5,482 bases of DNA, from assembly GCA_903871975.1 (NCBI GenBank), contig CAIQIY010000387.1, forward strand, positions 1 through 5,482, written 5' to 3'. The position numbers were made by a program, and so were the translations under genes. The DNA comes from an uncultured Chloroflexota bacterium. Its GTDB lineage: Bacteria; Chloroflexota; Chloroflexia; Chloroflexales; Roseiflexaceae. Positions within the stretch are counted from its first letter, which is position 1. Every line of letters starts with the position of its first letter. Below, one piece after another: positions 1 to 5,482 of the stretch. Below the pieces are notes generated by a model. The model was not told the DNA's origin and did not search any database. It saw only the letters and a program-made list of their open reading frames with translations.

Positions 1-747
1 ATCGACCGGCTGGCCTACTTTGGCCGTCTGAGCCTAGTCGTCCAGACGATCAGCCAACTGGCACCGCGGCACGGCATCGGCGCGCTGGAGACGCGCGCCG
101 ATGCCTTCGTGATGCTGGATCTCTGGTGGCGCAGCGGTGATGTGCATGCCGATGATCCGCGGGTACGCCTGGCCTTGCCGGGGAGCGGGATCATCGACGA
201 GCAGCGGCTCCGGCAGCGGATCGATGCCCTGATGGGCCGATACACGCCCCGACCGCGCCCGGCGGCGCAGCAGTCGCTCGCTGCCTGGCTCGAGCAGCTT
301 TCGTTCTGCTTTCTCGGCGAGGCCACGCGGATCGAGCAGATTTCACCGGCGCGGGCCTGCCTGGCGCGCGCCGCGCTGGTAGGCTATCTGCTCGACCGTG
401 CCCACGGCGGCTTGCCATGGGTCGATCCGCACACACGTCGCGGGGCTGCCATCCTGCAGCTGCCGCTCGTGTGCCCCGACCGAGTGACCCTCGAGTACTA
501 CCTGGCGGCATTGCTCGAGCTGCACCAGCCGCGCTGGTGCGTGGCAGCAGCGCTCCTCGAGCTGATGCCGGCATGGTTGCGGTTCCTCGAGCGACACCGG
601 GTGATCGATGCCGCGCGGCATCGTGCGGCAATCGCCGAGCTGCACGGCCTGGCCGATGATGCCGTGCACTTGTGGGGCGGCATGCTGGTCGGCATCTCGG
701 TACTGCCGAACATTCGTCTCGCGTGGGAGGAAGCGCTCGGCGCATGA
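1..747 (+). CDS. Hypothetical protein, 5'-truncated by window edge
   Basis: The frame is open from the first base to the TGA at 745-747, giving 248 visible residues with no stop, so the gene begins upstream of the window. The ATG at 109 is internal and not a convincing start: coding-like sequence (IDRLAYFGRLSLVVQTISQL) precedes it and no SD stands in front of it. The protein is rich in Ala, Leu and Arg and looks all-helical and soluble. It has recurrent Leu/Trp-rich stretches such as the LDLWWRSGDVH segment and the LEYYLAALLELHQPRW segment. I see no signal peptide, no clear membrane helix and no catalytic signature, and I do not recognise the family. It converges with the HD gene with a 7-bp gap. 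That it is a real gene rests on its unbroken frame, the codon bias of its neighbours and the close packing. Confidence 0.7.
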   Translation: MDRLAYFGRLSLVVQTISQLAPRHGIGALETRADAFVMLDLWWRSGDVHADDPRVRLALPGSGIIDEQRLRQRIDALMGRYTPRPRPAAQQSLAAWLEQLSFCFLGEATRIEQISPARACLARAALVGYLLDRAHGGLPWVDPHTRRGAAILQLPLVCPDRVTLEYYLAALLELHQPRWCVAAALLELMPAWLRFLERHRVIDAARHRAAIAELHGLADDAVHLWGGMLVGISVLPNIRLAWEEALGA

Positions 748-752
748 GCGCT
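732..752. terminator. Hairpin at the convergent gene junction (possible bidirectional terminator)
   Basis: AGCGCTC (732-738) and GAGCGCT (746-752) form a perfect 7-bp GC-rich stem with a 7-nt loop. The stem spans the last codons of the plus-strand gene and its stop, and ends just before the stop of the minus-strand HD gene. No clear T-tract follows on either strand, so this may be a weak or factor-assisted terminator, or only chance in GC-rich DNA. Confidence 0.3.
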
Positions 753-754
753 CG

Positions 755-1381
755 TCAGTGCGGATCGGGCGCCCCATCGGAGAACCAGCCCAGGCTGCGC
801 CCGGTGTCGATGATATGCTCGATGGTTGGCCACAGGCGCGGCAGGCTGTGGCGCAGTGGCTCCATCCGACGCAGCACCGCGCTGCTGCTGACGCCGTGAT
901 CGCGCCAGCTTCCGCCGCCGCCATGCGTGTTGGGCAGGAATCCGCCGAAGCAATCGAGGGCACCGGCGAAACGGGCATCGGCGCTGTCGCCTGCCTCGAA
1001 CTCGTCCCACAATGCCCGCATCGTGTCGGTCTGATCATCGGGCAGCAGGCCGAAGATACGCTCGGCAGCGCGTTGTTCGCGTTCGCGTTTGGTCGCGAGC
1101 GCGACGGTGTCGTAGGCAAACGTATCGCCGGCGTCGATCTCGACGATGTCGTGCAGCAGCACCATGGTCACGACTCGCGTGAGCGACACCGGCTCGGCAG
1201 CGTGTTCGGCGAGCGTGAGTGCCATCAGCGCCAGGTGCCACGAGTGTTCGGCGCTGTTCTCGTGCCGCGCCCCGCCGATCGTCGTCGTCCGGCGCAGTAC
1301 GTGCTTCAGCCGGTCGATCTCGACGAGGAACTGGAGTTGTTGGTCGAGGCGGGTATGACCCGTCGTCAGCAGGTTCGTCAT
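755..1381 (-). CDS. HD-domain phosphohydrolase (HDDC2/YfbR-like, COG1896 type)
   Basis: The product is 208 aa. It carries the metal-binding HD signature in the usual order: H46 in the HENSAEHSWH segment (residues 40-49), H77-D78 in LLHDIVEIDAGD (75-86), and D143 in GALD. Relatives of this kind are soluble metal-dependent phosphohydrolases acting on (deoxy)nucleoside monophosphates or similar phosphate esters, at about 190-210 aa, so this one is full length. I chose the ATG at 1381 because the family's N-terminal region (residues 12-30, LDQQLQFLVEIDRLKHVLR) begins just after it. The frame stays open far upstream, but that extension is the antisense of the SDR gene. No SD precedes the ATG; an extended -10 lies just upstream and implies a leaderless transcript. 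Oddity: the stretch after D143 reads CFGGFLPN, where relatives as I recall them have a basic residue and a QP motif (like DRLQPLLLN). Substrate is unknown. Confidence 0.88.
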   Translation of the reverse strand: MTNLLTTGHTRLDQQLQFLVEIDRLKHVLRRTTTIGGARHENSAEHSWHLALMALTLAEHAAEPVSLTRVVTMVLLHDIVEIDAGDTFAYDTVALATKREREQRAAERIFGLLPDDQTDTMRALWDEFEAGDSADARFAGALDCFGGFLPNTHGGGGSWRDHGVSSSAVLRRMEPLRHSLPRLWPTIEHIIDTGRSLGWFSDGAPDPH

Positions 1382-1387
1382 GGTCAC

Positions 1388-1396
1388 AGTATAGCA
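1388..1396 (-). promoter_or_regulatory. Extended -10 promoter of the HD gene, probably leaderless
   Basis: Reading the minus strand, TGC (1396-1394) followed by TATACT (1393-1388) matches the extended -10 consensus TGnTATAAT at eight of nine positions, counting n as matched. The hexamer ends 6 nt before the A of the ATG at 1381, so the expected transcription start falls on or beside the start codon. The best -35 at 17-bp spacing (TCTGCA) is poor, as is usual for extended -10 promoters. No SD lies between the promoter and the ATG, which fits a leaderless mRNA. Confidence 0.6.
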
Positions 1397-1398
1397 CG

Positions 1399-1403
1399 GG
1401 AGG
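1399..1403 (+). promoter_or_regulatory. Strong ribosome binding site that decides the SDR start
   Basis: GGAGG directly abuts an in-frame ATG at 1404, which is too close for initiation there. It sits 6 nt before an in-frame GTG at 1410, the optimal spacing. The GTG is therefore the preferred start. The later in-frame ATG at 1422 has no well-placed SD. Confidence 0.65.
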
Positions 1404-1409
1404 ATGGCA

Positions 1410-2180
1410 GTGCAGACAGGCATGTTCGACATCACCGATCGGGTCGTGGTCGTCACCGGTGCGGCGCGTGGTCTCGGTGCTGCGCTCGCCAGTGCCTTTG
1501 CCGCCGCCGGTGCCCGGGTCGTGCTCTCGGATGCGCGTCTTGAGGCACTCGAGGCGACTGCCAGCGCGCTGCGCGTGGGCGGCGCCACCGTGGCCGCAGT
1601 GCCGTGCGATGTCGGCGCCGAGCACGAGGTCGATGCATTGGCGGCATCGGCGCAGACGATCTTCGGTGGACTGGACATCTGGATCAACAATGCCGGGATC
1701 AACATCCCGAAGCCGGCAGAGCAGTTGACGTTCACCGAATGGAACCGGATCGTGACGACAAACCTCGGTGGCACGTTCCTCGGCTGTCGGGCTGCCGGCC
1801 GGCTGATGCTGGAGCGTGGCGCCGGCAGCATCATCAACATCAGCTCCATCCACGGACATGTCGGCAGCTACGTCCATCGTGCTGCGGCGTACAATGCCGC
1901 CAAGGCTGGTGTGCTCAACCTGACGCGCTCGCTGGCGCTCGAGTGGGGGGAGCGCGGCGTGCGGGTCAACGCGATCTCGCCCGGCCCACTGGCGACCGAA
2001 CTGATGACGACGCGGCTGGCCGATCCGGAGTATCGGCGCAAATCGCTCGAGCGGCTGGCACTCAAGCGGATCGGCACCCCCGACGACGTCGTGGGTGCCG
2101 CGATCTTCCTGGCATCACCGGCAGCGCACTGGATCACCGGTCATATCCTGGCCGTCGACGGTGGCTGGCTGGCTGCCTGA
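1410..2180 (+). CDS. Classical SDR-family oxidoreductase
   Basis: The product is 256 aa from the GTG at 1410 (258 from the ATG at 1404), the standard length of a classical short-chain dehydrogenase/reductase. All family landmarks are present: the TGAARGLG dinucleotide-binding glycine motif (residues 16-23), NNAG (93-96), and the catalytic tetrad N118, S146, Y161 and K165 (YNAAK). Next come the NAISPGPLATEL loop and the C-terminal VDGGW. Asp41 at the end of the second beta strand predicts NAD(H) preference, by the family rule. Such enzymes interconvert an alcohol and a ketone in the cytosol. The sequence resembles the FabG / gluconate 5-dehydrogenase group, but the substrate cannot be read from it. 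The gene is monocistronic, divergent from the HD gene by 28 bp and convergent with the epimerase, so context gives no pathway. I see no good sigma-70 promoter of its own; it may lie inside the HD gene. Confidence 0.93.
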   Translation: MQTGMFDITDRVVVVTGAARGLGAALASAFAAAGARVVLSDARLEALEATASALRVGGATVAAVPCDVGAEHEVDALAASAQTIFGGLDIWINNAGINIPKPAEQLTFTEWNRIVTTNLGGTFLGCRAAGRLMLERGAGSIINISSIHGHVGSYVHRAAAYNAAKAGVLNLTRSLALEWGERGVRVNAISPGPLATELMTTRLADPEYRRKSLERLALKRIGTPDDVVGAAIFLASPAAHWITGHILAVDGGWLAA

Positions 2181-2259
2181 CGACCACCCCGCGTCATCGC
2201 GCGCCGTCGCAGGCCGGCCCCACCCATGATCGTGCGTTTGCGACACGGGCAGCCGTGAC
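2181..2259. other. Convergent intergenic gap, SDR versus epimerase
   Basis: These 79 bp separate two converging genes. I find no T-tract-bearing terminator. The only local dyad is CCGTG (2253-2257) / CACGG (2261-2265), a 5-bp stem with a 3-nt loop, overlapping the epimerase stop codon. It is too short to call a terminator with confidence. Confidence 0.3.
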
Positions 2260-3234
2260 TCACGGTTCGAGCGCCAGCGAGCCATGCGCCAGCTGGCGGA
2301 AGCGACCGACCGTCTCGGCGACGGCCTCGGCGAGCGGTGTGTGTGGCAGATGGCCGATCACATCGCTCAGCGGGGCAGCATCGTATTCCTGCGGGAACGG
2401 CAACGCTTCCGGGGCGAACGTCAGCAAGCCGCGTGCTTCCGGGGCAACGGCCTCGATCGCCGCCACCAGCTCGGCCATCGTCGCCAGGCTGCCGCTCAGG
2501 TTGAAGATTTCGGCGCCGGCATAGCCGCTGCGAGCACACGCGACGAACGTCCGCGCCACATCGGCGGCATAGTGGAAATCTGCACGGCCGCCGAATGGGA
2601 TATGGAACGATTGACCACGGACCGCCGCCAGCATCGCGCGCGTCGGCGCCGAGGTCATGCCTTGGTCGCGGCCGACACCATAGACGATGTATGGCCGCAG
2701 GCCGATGCTGGCGACCCCGGCATCGCGCCAGTAGACACGGGCCGTCCCCTCGTTGGCCTGCTTGTAGACGCCATACAGCGTCGCCGGATGGCCGCTGGCG
2801 CCATGTGCCACGCTCCCGTCGGCACCCGCATCGGCCGCATCGTAGACCGCCGCCGATGAGGCGTAGACGACGCGCGGGATGCGATCACGGCGGCGCGCCA
2901 CCGCCTCGAAGACATTCACCGTGCCGACGACGTTGACCAGCGCGCCACGTGGTGGATCGGCGCGGCAGAACGGTACCTGCAGTGCTGCCAGATGGATGAC
3001 GCGATTGATCGCGTGGGCGTCCAGCGCAGCTTCGAGCGCGGCGAGGTCGGTGATGTCGCCCGTGACGAACTGCACATGTGACAGCGCCGCATCGCCCATC
3101 ACCAGGCGAAGCCGACGTGGGTCGGCGGCGCGATCGAACACGACCGGTTCTGCTCCCTCGTCGACCAGTGTCTTGACGATCCAGGCGCCGATGCAGCCGA
3201 GGGCGCCGGTGATCAGGAACCGTTCTGCAACCAC
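2260..3234 (-). CDS. NAD-dependent epimerase/dehydratase family protein (extended SDR)
   Basis: The product is 324 aa, the usual length for nucleotide-sugar epimerases and dehydratases of the GalE/RmlB superfamily. N-terminal Rossmann motif TGALGCIG is at residues 9-16. Asp34 ends the second beta strand (NAD preference), GDITD is at 59-63, and HLAA at 81-84. The catalytic Ser lies in ASSAAVY (S127) and the catalytic pair is Y154/K158 (YGVYK). RPYIVYG at 180-186 is typical of the family's substrate-side region. The start is a GTG at 3234, supported by a GGAGGT SD 6 nt upstream. It is the last visible gene of a four-gene minus-strand operon, 28 nt after the small membrane protein. By family it should oxidise, epimerise or dehydrate a nucleotide-linked sugar in the cytosol. 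With the upstream membrane protein and FAD enzyme this fits surface-glycan or lipid-linked sugar synthesis, but the exact sugar is not determinable. Several family members act on non-nucleotide sugars, so dehydrogenase activity is an alternative. Confidence 0.9.
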   Translation of the reverse strand: MVAERFLITGALGCIGAWIVKTLVDEGAEPVVFDRAADPRRLRLVMGDAALSHVQFVTGDITDLAALEAALDAHAINRVIHLAALQVPFCRADPPRGALVNVVGTVNVFEAVARRRDRIPRVVYASSAAVYDAADAGADGSVAHGASGHPATLYGVYKQANEGTARVYWRDAGVASIGLRPYIVYGVGRDQGMTSAPTRAMLAAVRGQSFHIPFGGRADFHYAADVARTFVACARSGYAGAEIFNLSGSLATMAELVAAIEAVAPEARGLLTFAPEALPFPQEYDAAPLSDVIGHLPHTPLAEAVAETVGRFRQLAHGSLALEP

Positions 3235-3240
3235 GCGAGC

Positions 3241-3246
3241 ACCTCC
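3241..3246 (-). promoter_or_regulatory. Ribosome binding site fixing the GTG start of the epimerase
   Basis: On the minus strand GGAGGT lies 6 nt before the GTG at 3234. This full anti-SD match at ideal spacing supports the GTG as the true start, although no ATG is available there. Confidence 0.75.
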
Positions 3247-3262
3247 ATTGATGATGCGACGC

Positions 3263-3601
3263 TCATGGTGTGCGCCGCACGATGATGATCAGCACAATCT
3301 GCGCCACGCTGGCCGTGATGCCGATGCCGGCGCCCAGCAGCGTGCCGAGCTGCGCCGCTGACCGATCGAATCCGAGCAATGCCGGCGCTGCCGAGATCAG
3401 CGATGCGCTGCCGAATGCGCCCAGTGCCGTCTGGCCGAGCACTTCCTGTGCTCGCGCCAGGCGCACCAGCATCGGTCGGCGCAGCATTGCCGCCCAGTCA
3501 TCGTGGACCAATACGCGCCGCGCCAACGGCAGCAGGGCCCCGGCAACCAACAGCACCATGCCACCACATACGCGCAGCCACGGATCGATCGCATCCATCA
3601 T
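3263..3601 (-). CDS. Small hydrophobic membrane protein of unknown function
   Basis: The product is 112 aa from the ATG at 3601; an ATG at 3598 is equally possible (111 aa). Three hydrophobic stretches are visible. The first is about residues 11-27 (VCGGMVLLVAGALLPLA), followed by an arginine-rich loop (28-50). The second, weaker, is about 57-78. The last is 85-108, ending in LIIIVRRTP with a positively charged C-terminus. I do not recognise the family. It is embedded between the FAD oxidoreductase (7-nt gap) and the epimerase (28-nt gap), so it is very likely co-expressed with both. A GAGG that overlaps the preceding stop codon serves as SD, 5 nt from the ATG at 3601. Its place in the operon suggests an accessory subunit or anchor for a membrane step, by inference only. 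Antisense frames are open here too, but the start signal and spacing favour this one. Confidence 0.72.
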   Translation of the reverse strand: MMDAIDPWLRVCGGMVLLVAGALLPLARRVLVHDDWAAMLRRPMLVRLARAQEVLGQTALGAFGSASLISAAPALLGFDRSAAQLGTLLGAGIGITASVAQIVLIIIVRRTP

Positions 3602-3611
3602 GCGTGCCTCA
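3602..3611 (-). promoter_or_regulatory. Stop codon fused with SD (TGAGG) between FAD oxidoreductase and small membrane protein
   Basis: The TGA stop (3611-3609) is the start of TGAGG, which supplies a GAGG SD 5 nt before the ATG at 3601. Termination and reinitiation are therefore on the same few bases. Confidence 0.5.
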
Positions 3612-4901
3612 TGCCATCAGCGAACGCCGCATCTCTGCAGCTGCGCGCCGGCCGAGCTCCACCGCATAGTTCGTCCCCCGGTCCCATGGGTAGACCTGGC
3701 TCATCGATGCCCAGTACAGGCCGGCCAGCGGTGTCGCCAGCGGCGGGATCGCCTGCGAGTGGTTCACCGGCACGACCGGTTGCGCGTATGGCTCGCGATG
3801 CAACCACGAATCGCGCACCCAGCTGCGCTGAAACGCCGGATTGAAGCGTGGCAGTACGCTCAGGAACCGATTCAGCAGCGTGTCGTGGTCGAGCTGGAAA
3901 TACTCGTGATCGGCTGGCACGTAGTCGCCACAATAAATCACAGTATCGCCGCCGTAGTGCTCGGCCGCGACGAAGTTCGTGTGCTCGACGAGCGCCAGGA
4001 ACGGGAACTCGGGCTTGGGAAGATTGATCCAGTAGGTGCCGTCGGTCAGGGGATGATGGAGTGCGATCGTCAGGACCACGGCCCCCAGCGAGCGCAGTGC
4101 GCCGAGCGCGCCGAGGTAGGCATCTGGCAGGTTTGGCGACAGGCGTGCCAACAATCCCGGGGAACCCGTCACCAAGACGGCAGCGACATCACTGCTCGTG
4201 CCCTGCGCCTGCACCGTCCAGCCGCCGTGTGCCGCTGGTGCAATCCGGTGCACCGGCGCATTCAGCTCGATCCGCGCGCCGAGTGCCCGTGTGCGCGCCA
4301 GCAGTGCGTCGATGAACGCCTGGAAACCGCCAGTGAAGTAGCCGAGGCGAAAGCTGCGCGCCTTGAGCCGTGCCCACAACCAGGCCATGTTGACCTCGTC
4401 GGCATATGGGCCGAATTTGCCGGCAAGCAGTGGGCGCCAGATGGTGCGATACACCCGCTCACCCGACCAGCGGCGCACCCAGGCGCTGGCCGTCACCTGC
4501 TCGAGGGCGCGCCAGTCATCGGTGACATACTTCAGATACGCCGCCGTCGCGCCGAAACGCAGCCGGTCGAGCGGCGGCAAGCCGGGGAAGCGCAGCACCT
4601 CACCGACGCCGGCGATGCCGTACGGTCGGTCGCGCCACCATTGCGCCGTCACGGGCCGCTGGAATACCAGCTGGTCGGCGAAGCCGATCTCGCTCACCAG
4701 CCGGCGAATGTCGTCGTCGGTCTCGAACAGGTGATGGTAGAACCGCTCGAGCGGCCAGCGCCAGCTGGAGTCGCGAAACCCTGATGCCAGGCCGCCAGCC
4801 ACGCCGCTGGCTTCGTAGACCGCGACGCCGATGCCGGCGCGCGCCAGATCGTATGCGGCCGACAAGCCGGCGATGCCGGCACCGATGATCGCAACCTGCA
4901 T
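3609..4901 (-). CDS. FAD-dependent oxidoreductase (protoporphyrinogen oxidase-like, COG1232 / amine oxidase fold)
   Basis: The product is 430 aa. The N-terminal FAD-binding Rossmann motif is GAGIAG (residues 7-12, GxGxxG), with E30 at the end of the second strand and the flavoenzyme GG motif GVAGGLA (33-39). The LERFYHHLF segment (51-59) is characteristic of the COG1232 subgroup that accompanies glycan and polyprenyl gene clusters, as I recall the family. The C-terminal FAD contact region GLYWASMSQVYPWDRGTNYAV (394-414) is intact. No membrane helix is seen. I placed the start at the ATG at 4901, immediately before MQVAIIGAGIAG, because the SD (GAGG, 6 nt upstream) is good; the longer in-frame ATG at 5024 would overlap the upstream gene by over 100 bp and adds an Arg-rich, non-homologous tail. 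Genuine protoporphyrinogen oxidase activity is not implied: no other haem genes are visible. UDP-galactopyranose-mutase-like or desaturase-like chemistry on a lipid-linked substrate is an alternative. Confidence 0.87.
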   Translation of the reverse strand: MQVAIIGAGIAGLSAAYDLARAGIGVAVYEASGVAGGLASGFRDSSWRWPLERFYHHLFETDDDIRRLVSEIGFADQLVFQRPVTAQWWRDRPYGIAGVGEVLRFPGLPPLDRLRFGATAAYLKYVTDDWRALEQVTASAWVRRWSGERVYRTIWRPLLAGKFGPYADEVNMAWLWARLKARSFRLGYFTGGFQAFIDALLARTRALGARIELNAPVHRIAPAAHGGWTVQAQGTSSDVAAVLVTGSPGLLARLSPNLPDAYLGALGALRSLGAVVLTIALHHPLTDGTYWINLPKPEFPFLALVEHTNFVAAEHYGGDTVIYCGDYVPADHEYFQLDHDTLLNRFLSVLPRFNPAFQRSWVRDSWLHREPYAQPVVPVNHSQAIPPLATPLAGLYWASMSQVYPWDRGTNYAVELGRRAAAEMRRSLMA

Positions 4902-4912
4902 CGTGTTCCTCA
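4902..4912 (-). promoter_or_regulatory. Stop codon fused with SD (TGAGG) between flippase-like gene and FAD oxidoreductase
   Basis: The TGA of the upstream gene (4912-4910) runs into GG, giving a GAGG SD 6 nt before the ATG at 4901. This has the same architecture as the next junction downstream and implies translational coupling. Confidence 0.5.
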
Positions 4913-5482
4913 ACTCCCCGGCGTCGCGTCGCCACGCGGTTCGGCGGCGGCACGACCGAAATCGTGCCAGCCGAGCTGATCGGCGAGCATGTACCACGCG
5001 CCCAGTGCCGTGATCGGCAACCACAGCGCTACGTGCAACACGACCGTGTAGCCGGTCGCCAGCGCCTGTGCGACGCCGAATGCCATCAGCACCGCGATCC
5101 CCGGTACGTGGAAGGTTCCGACATAGCCTGGCGTCGATGGCAGCGTGGTGAACAGATTCACGACGGCGGTCATCAGCATCAGCACCAGGAATGAGACTTC
5201 GAATGGGAAGGCATGCATCACAAACCAGTACTTCAGCGTCTCGGTGAGCCAGATGATGACGCTGGTGGCGAAGATCAGGACCAGCTCGCGCGGGCTGCGC
5301 AGGGCCTGCAGCCCGGCGATGAACCCGTCGAAGATGCCGTGGATCGCCGGCCGCATCTGCGATGGCGCCAGCCGGTCGACGAGTGCCGCATACCCGCGGG
5401 CGAATCGTTGCGGTCGTGCTGCCAGCACGAGGAATACGCCGAGCGCCGCGAGGAACAGCACGCTGAATCCGCTGACGATGGC
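4910..5482 (-). CDS. Flippase-like / LPG-synthase-TM family membrane protein, 5'-truncated by window edge
   Basis: The frame is open to the window edge, so only the C-terminal 190 residues are visible; family members are usually about 300-350 aa, so roughly the first third to half is outside. Visible hydrophobic spans lie at about residues 2-22, 67-90, 95-114 and 128-170 (the last probably two helices). The segment LPSTPGYVGTF (visible residues 114-124), followed by a hydrophobic helix with MAFGV and a GYTVVLH motif, is the hallmark of the lysylphosphatidylglycerol synthase TM region family (PF03706, formerly UPF0104). The short polar tail after the last helix lacks the C-terminal catalytic domain of true MprF, so this is the stand-alone transmembrane form, thought to move lipid-linked substrates across the inner membrane. 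The GTG at 5461 is internal. It is the first visible gene of the operon, 8 nt ahead of the FAD oxidoreductase. Confidence 0.85.
   Translation of the reverse strand, partial: AIVSGFSVLFLAALGVFLVLAARPQRFARGYAALVDRLAPSQMRPAIHGIFDGFIAGLQALRSPRELVLIFATSVIIWLTETLKYWFVMHAFPFEVSFLVLMLMTAVVNLFTTLPSTPGYVGTFHVPGIAVLMAFGVAQALATGYTVVLHVALWLPITALGAWYMLADQLGWHDFGRAAAEPRGDATPGS

Noticed and set aside
1390..1395. TATAGC on the plus strand as a -10 for the SDR
   Set aside because: It has only a partial match, no -35, and would put the transcript start inside the SDR's own SD, leaving no functional ribosome binding site.
608..1543. A 311-aa plus-strand frame running across the junction and opposite the HD gene
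   Set aside because: It overlaps the 3' end of the first gene out of frame, is antisense to the HD-domain protein with its full motif set, and shows no domain. It is a GC-rich shadow.
1382..1849. N-terminal extension of the HD protein up to 1849
   Set aside because: This part is antisense to the SDR, is low-complexity Ala/Ser/Thr/Arg, and has no relation to the HD family. Homology begins just after the ATG at 1381, where the extended -10 also points.
1604..2524. A 306-aa plus-strand frame overlapping the SDR in another frame
   Set aside because: It is out of frame within a fully motif-supported SDR and runs antisense into the epimerase, with an Arg/His/Asp-rich translation and no start signal.
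3270..4784. A 504-aa plus-strand open frame opposite the FAD oxidoreductase and small membrane protein
   Set aside because: It is antisense to two well-supported genes, has a translation rich in Arg, Ala, Pro and His with no motif, and no credible start signal. Long antisense frames are expected in GC-rich DNA.
4902..5024. A 41-residue N-terminal extension of the FAD oxidoreductase from the ATG at 5024
   Set aside because: It would overlap the flippase-like gene, is Arg-rich and unlike a Rossmann N-terminus, whereas the ATG at 4901 has an SD and starts the dinucleotide-binding motif at once.

Overview
The window is a GC-rich (about two-thirds G+C by eye), gene-dense bacterial chromosome segment. 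Intergenic gaps are very short and Shine-Dalgarno (SD) signals are canonical. I see no mobile element, CRISPR array, tRNA or rRNA. The composition and gene mix would suit a Chloroflexota- or Actinobacteria-like genome, but nothing here fixes the phylum.

Left part: a plus-strand gene of unknown function (1-747), cut by the window edge, runs tail to tail with a minus-strand HD-domain phosphohydrolase (755-1381). A 7-bp-stem hairpin lies across the junction. The HD gene is divergent from a plus-strand classical short-chain dehydrogenase/reductase (SDR, 1410-2180). Only 28 bp separate the two starts. The HD promoter appears to be an extended -10 (TGCTATACT) placed so that transcription would begin at or next to the ATG, giving a leaderless mRNA. 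The SDR instead has a strong GGAGG whose spacing points to a GTG start.

Right part: four minus-strand genes form a tight operon, read from the right edge leftward. They are a flippase-like / LPG-synthase-TM-type membrane protein (partial, 4910-5482), a COG1232-type FAD-dependent oxidoreductase (3609-4901), a small membrane protein (3263-3601) and an NAD-dependent sugar epimerase/dehydratase (2260-3234). The gaps are 8, 7 and 28 nt. At the first two junctions the upstream TGA is embedded in the downstream SD (TGAGG), which suggests translational coupling. The combination of polytopic 'flippase-like' protein, FAD oxidoreductase and nucleotide-sugar epimerase is one often met in surface-glycan or lipid-linked sugar loci. 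That is the best guess for the operon, and the substrate is unknown. The SDR and the operon converge over a 79-bp gap.

No convincing novel system is visible. The most interesting points are the compact divergent leaderless/SD control region, the stop-in-SD coupling, the unidentified small membrane protein inside the glycan-like operon, and the altered metal-site neighbourhood in the HD protein.
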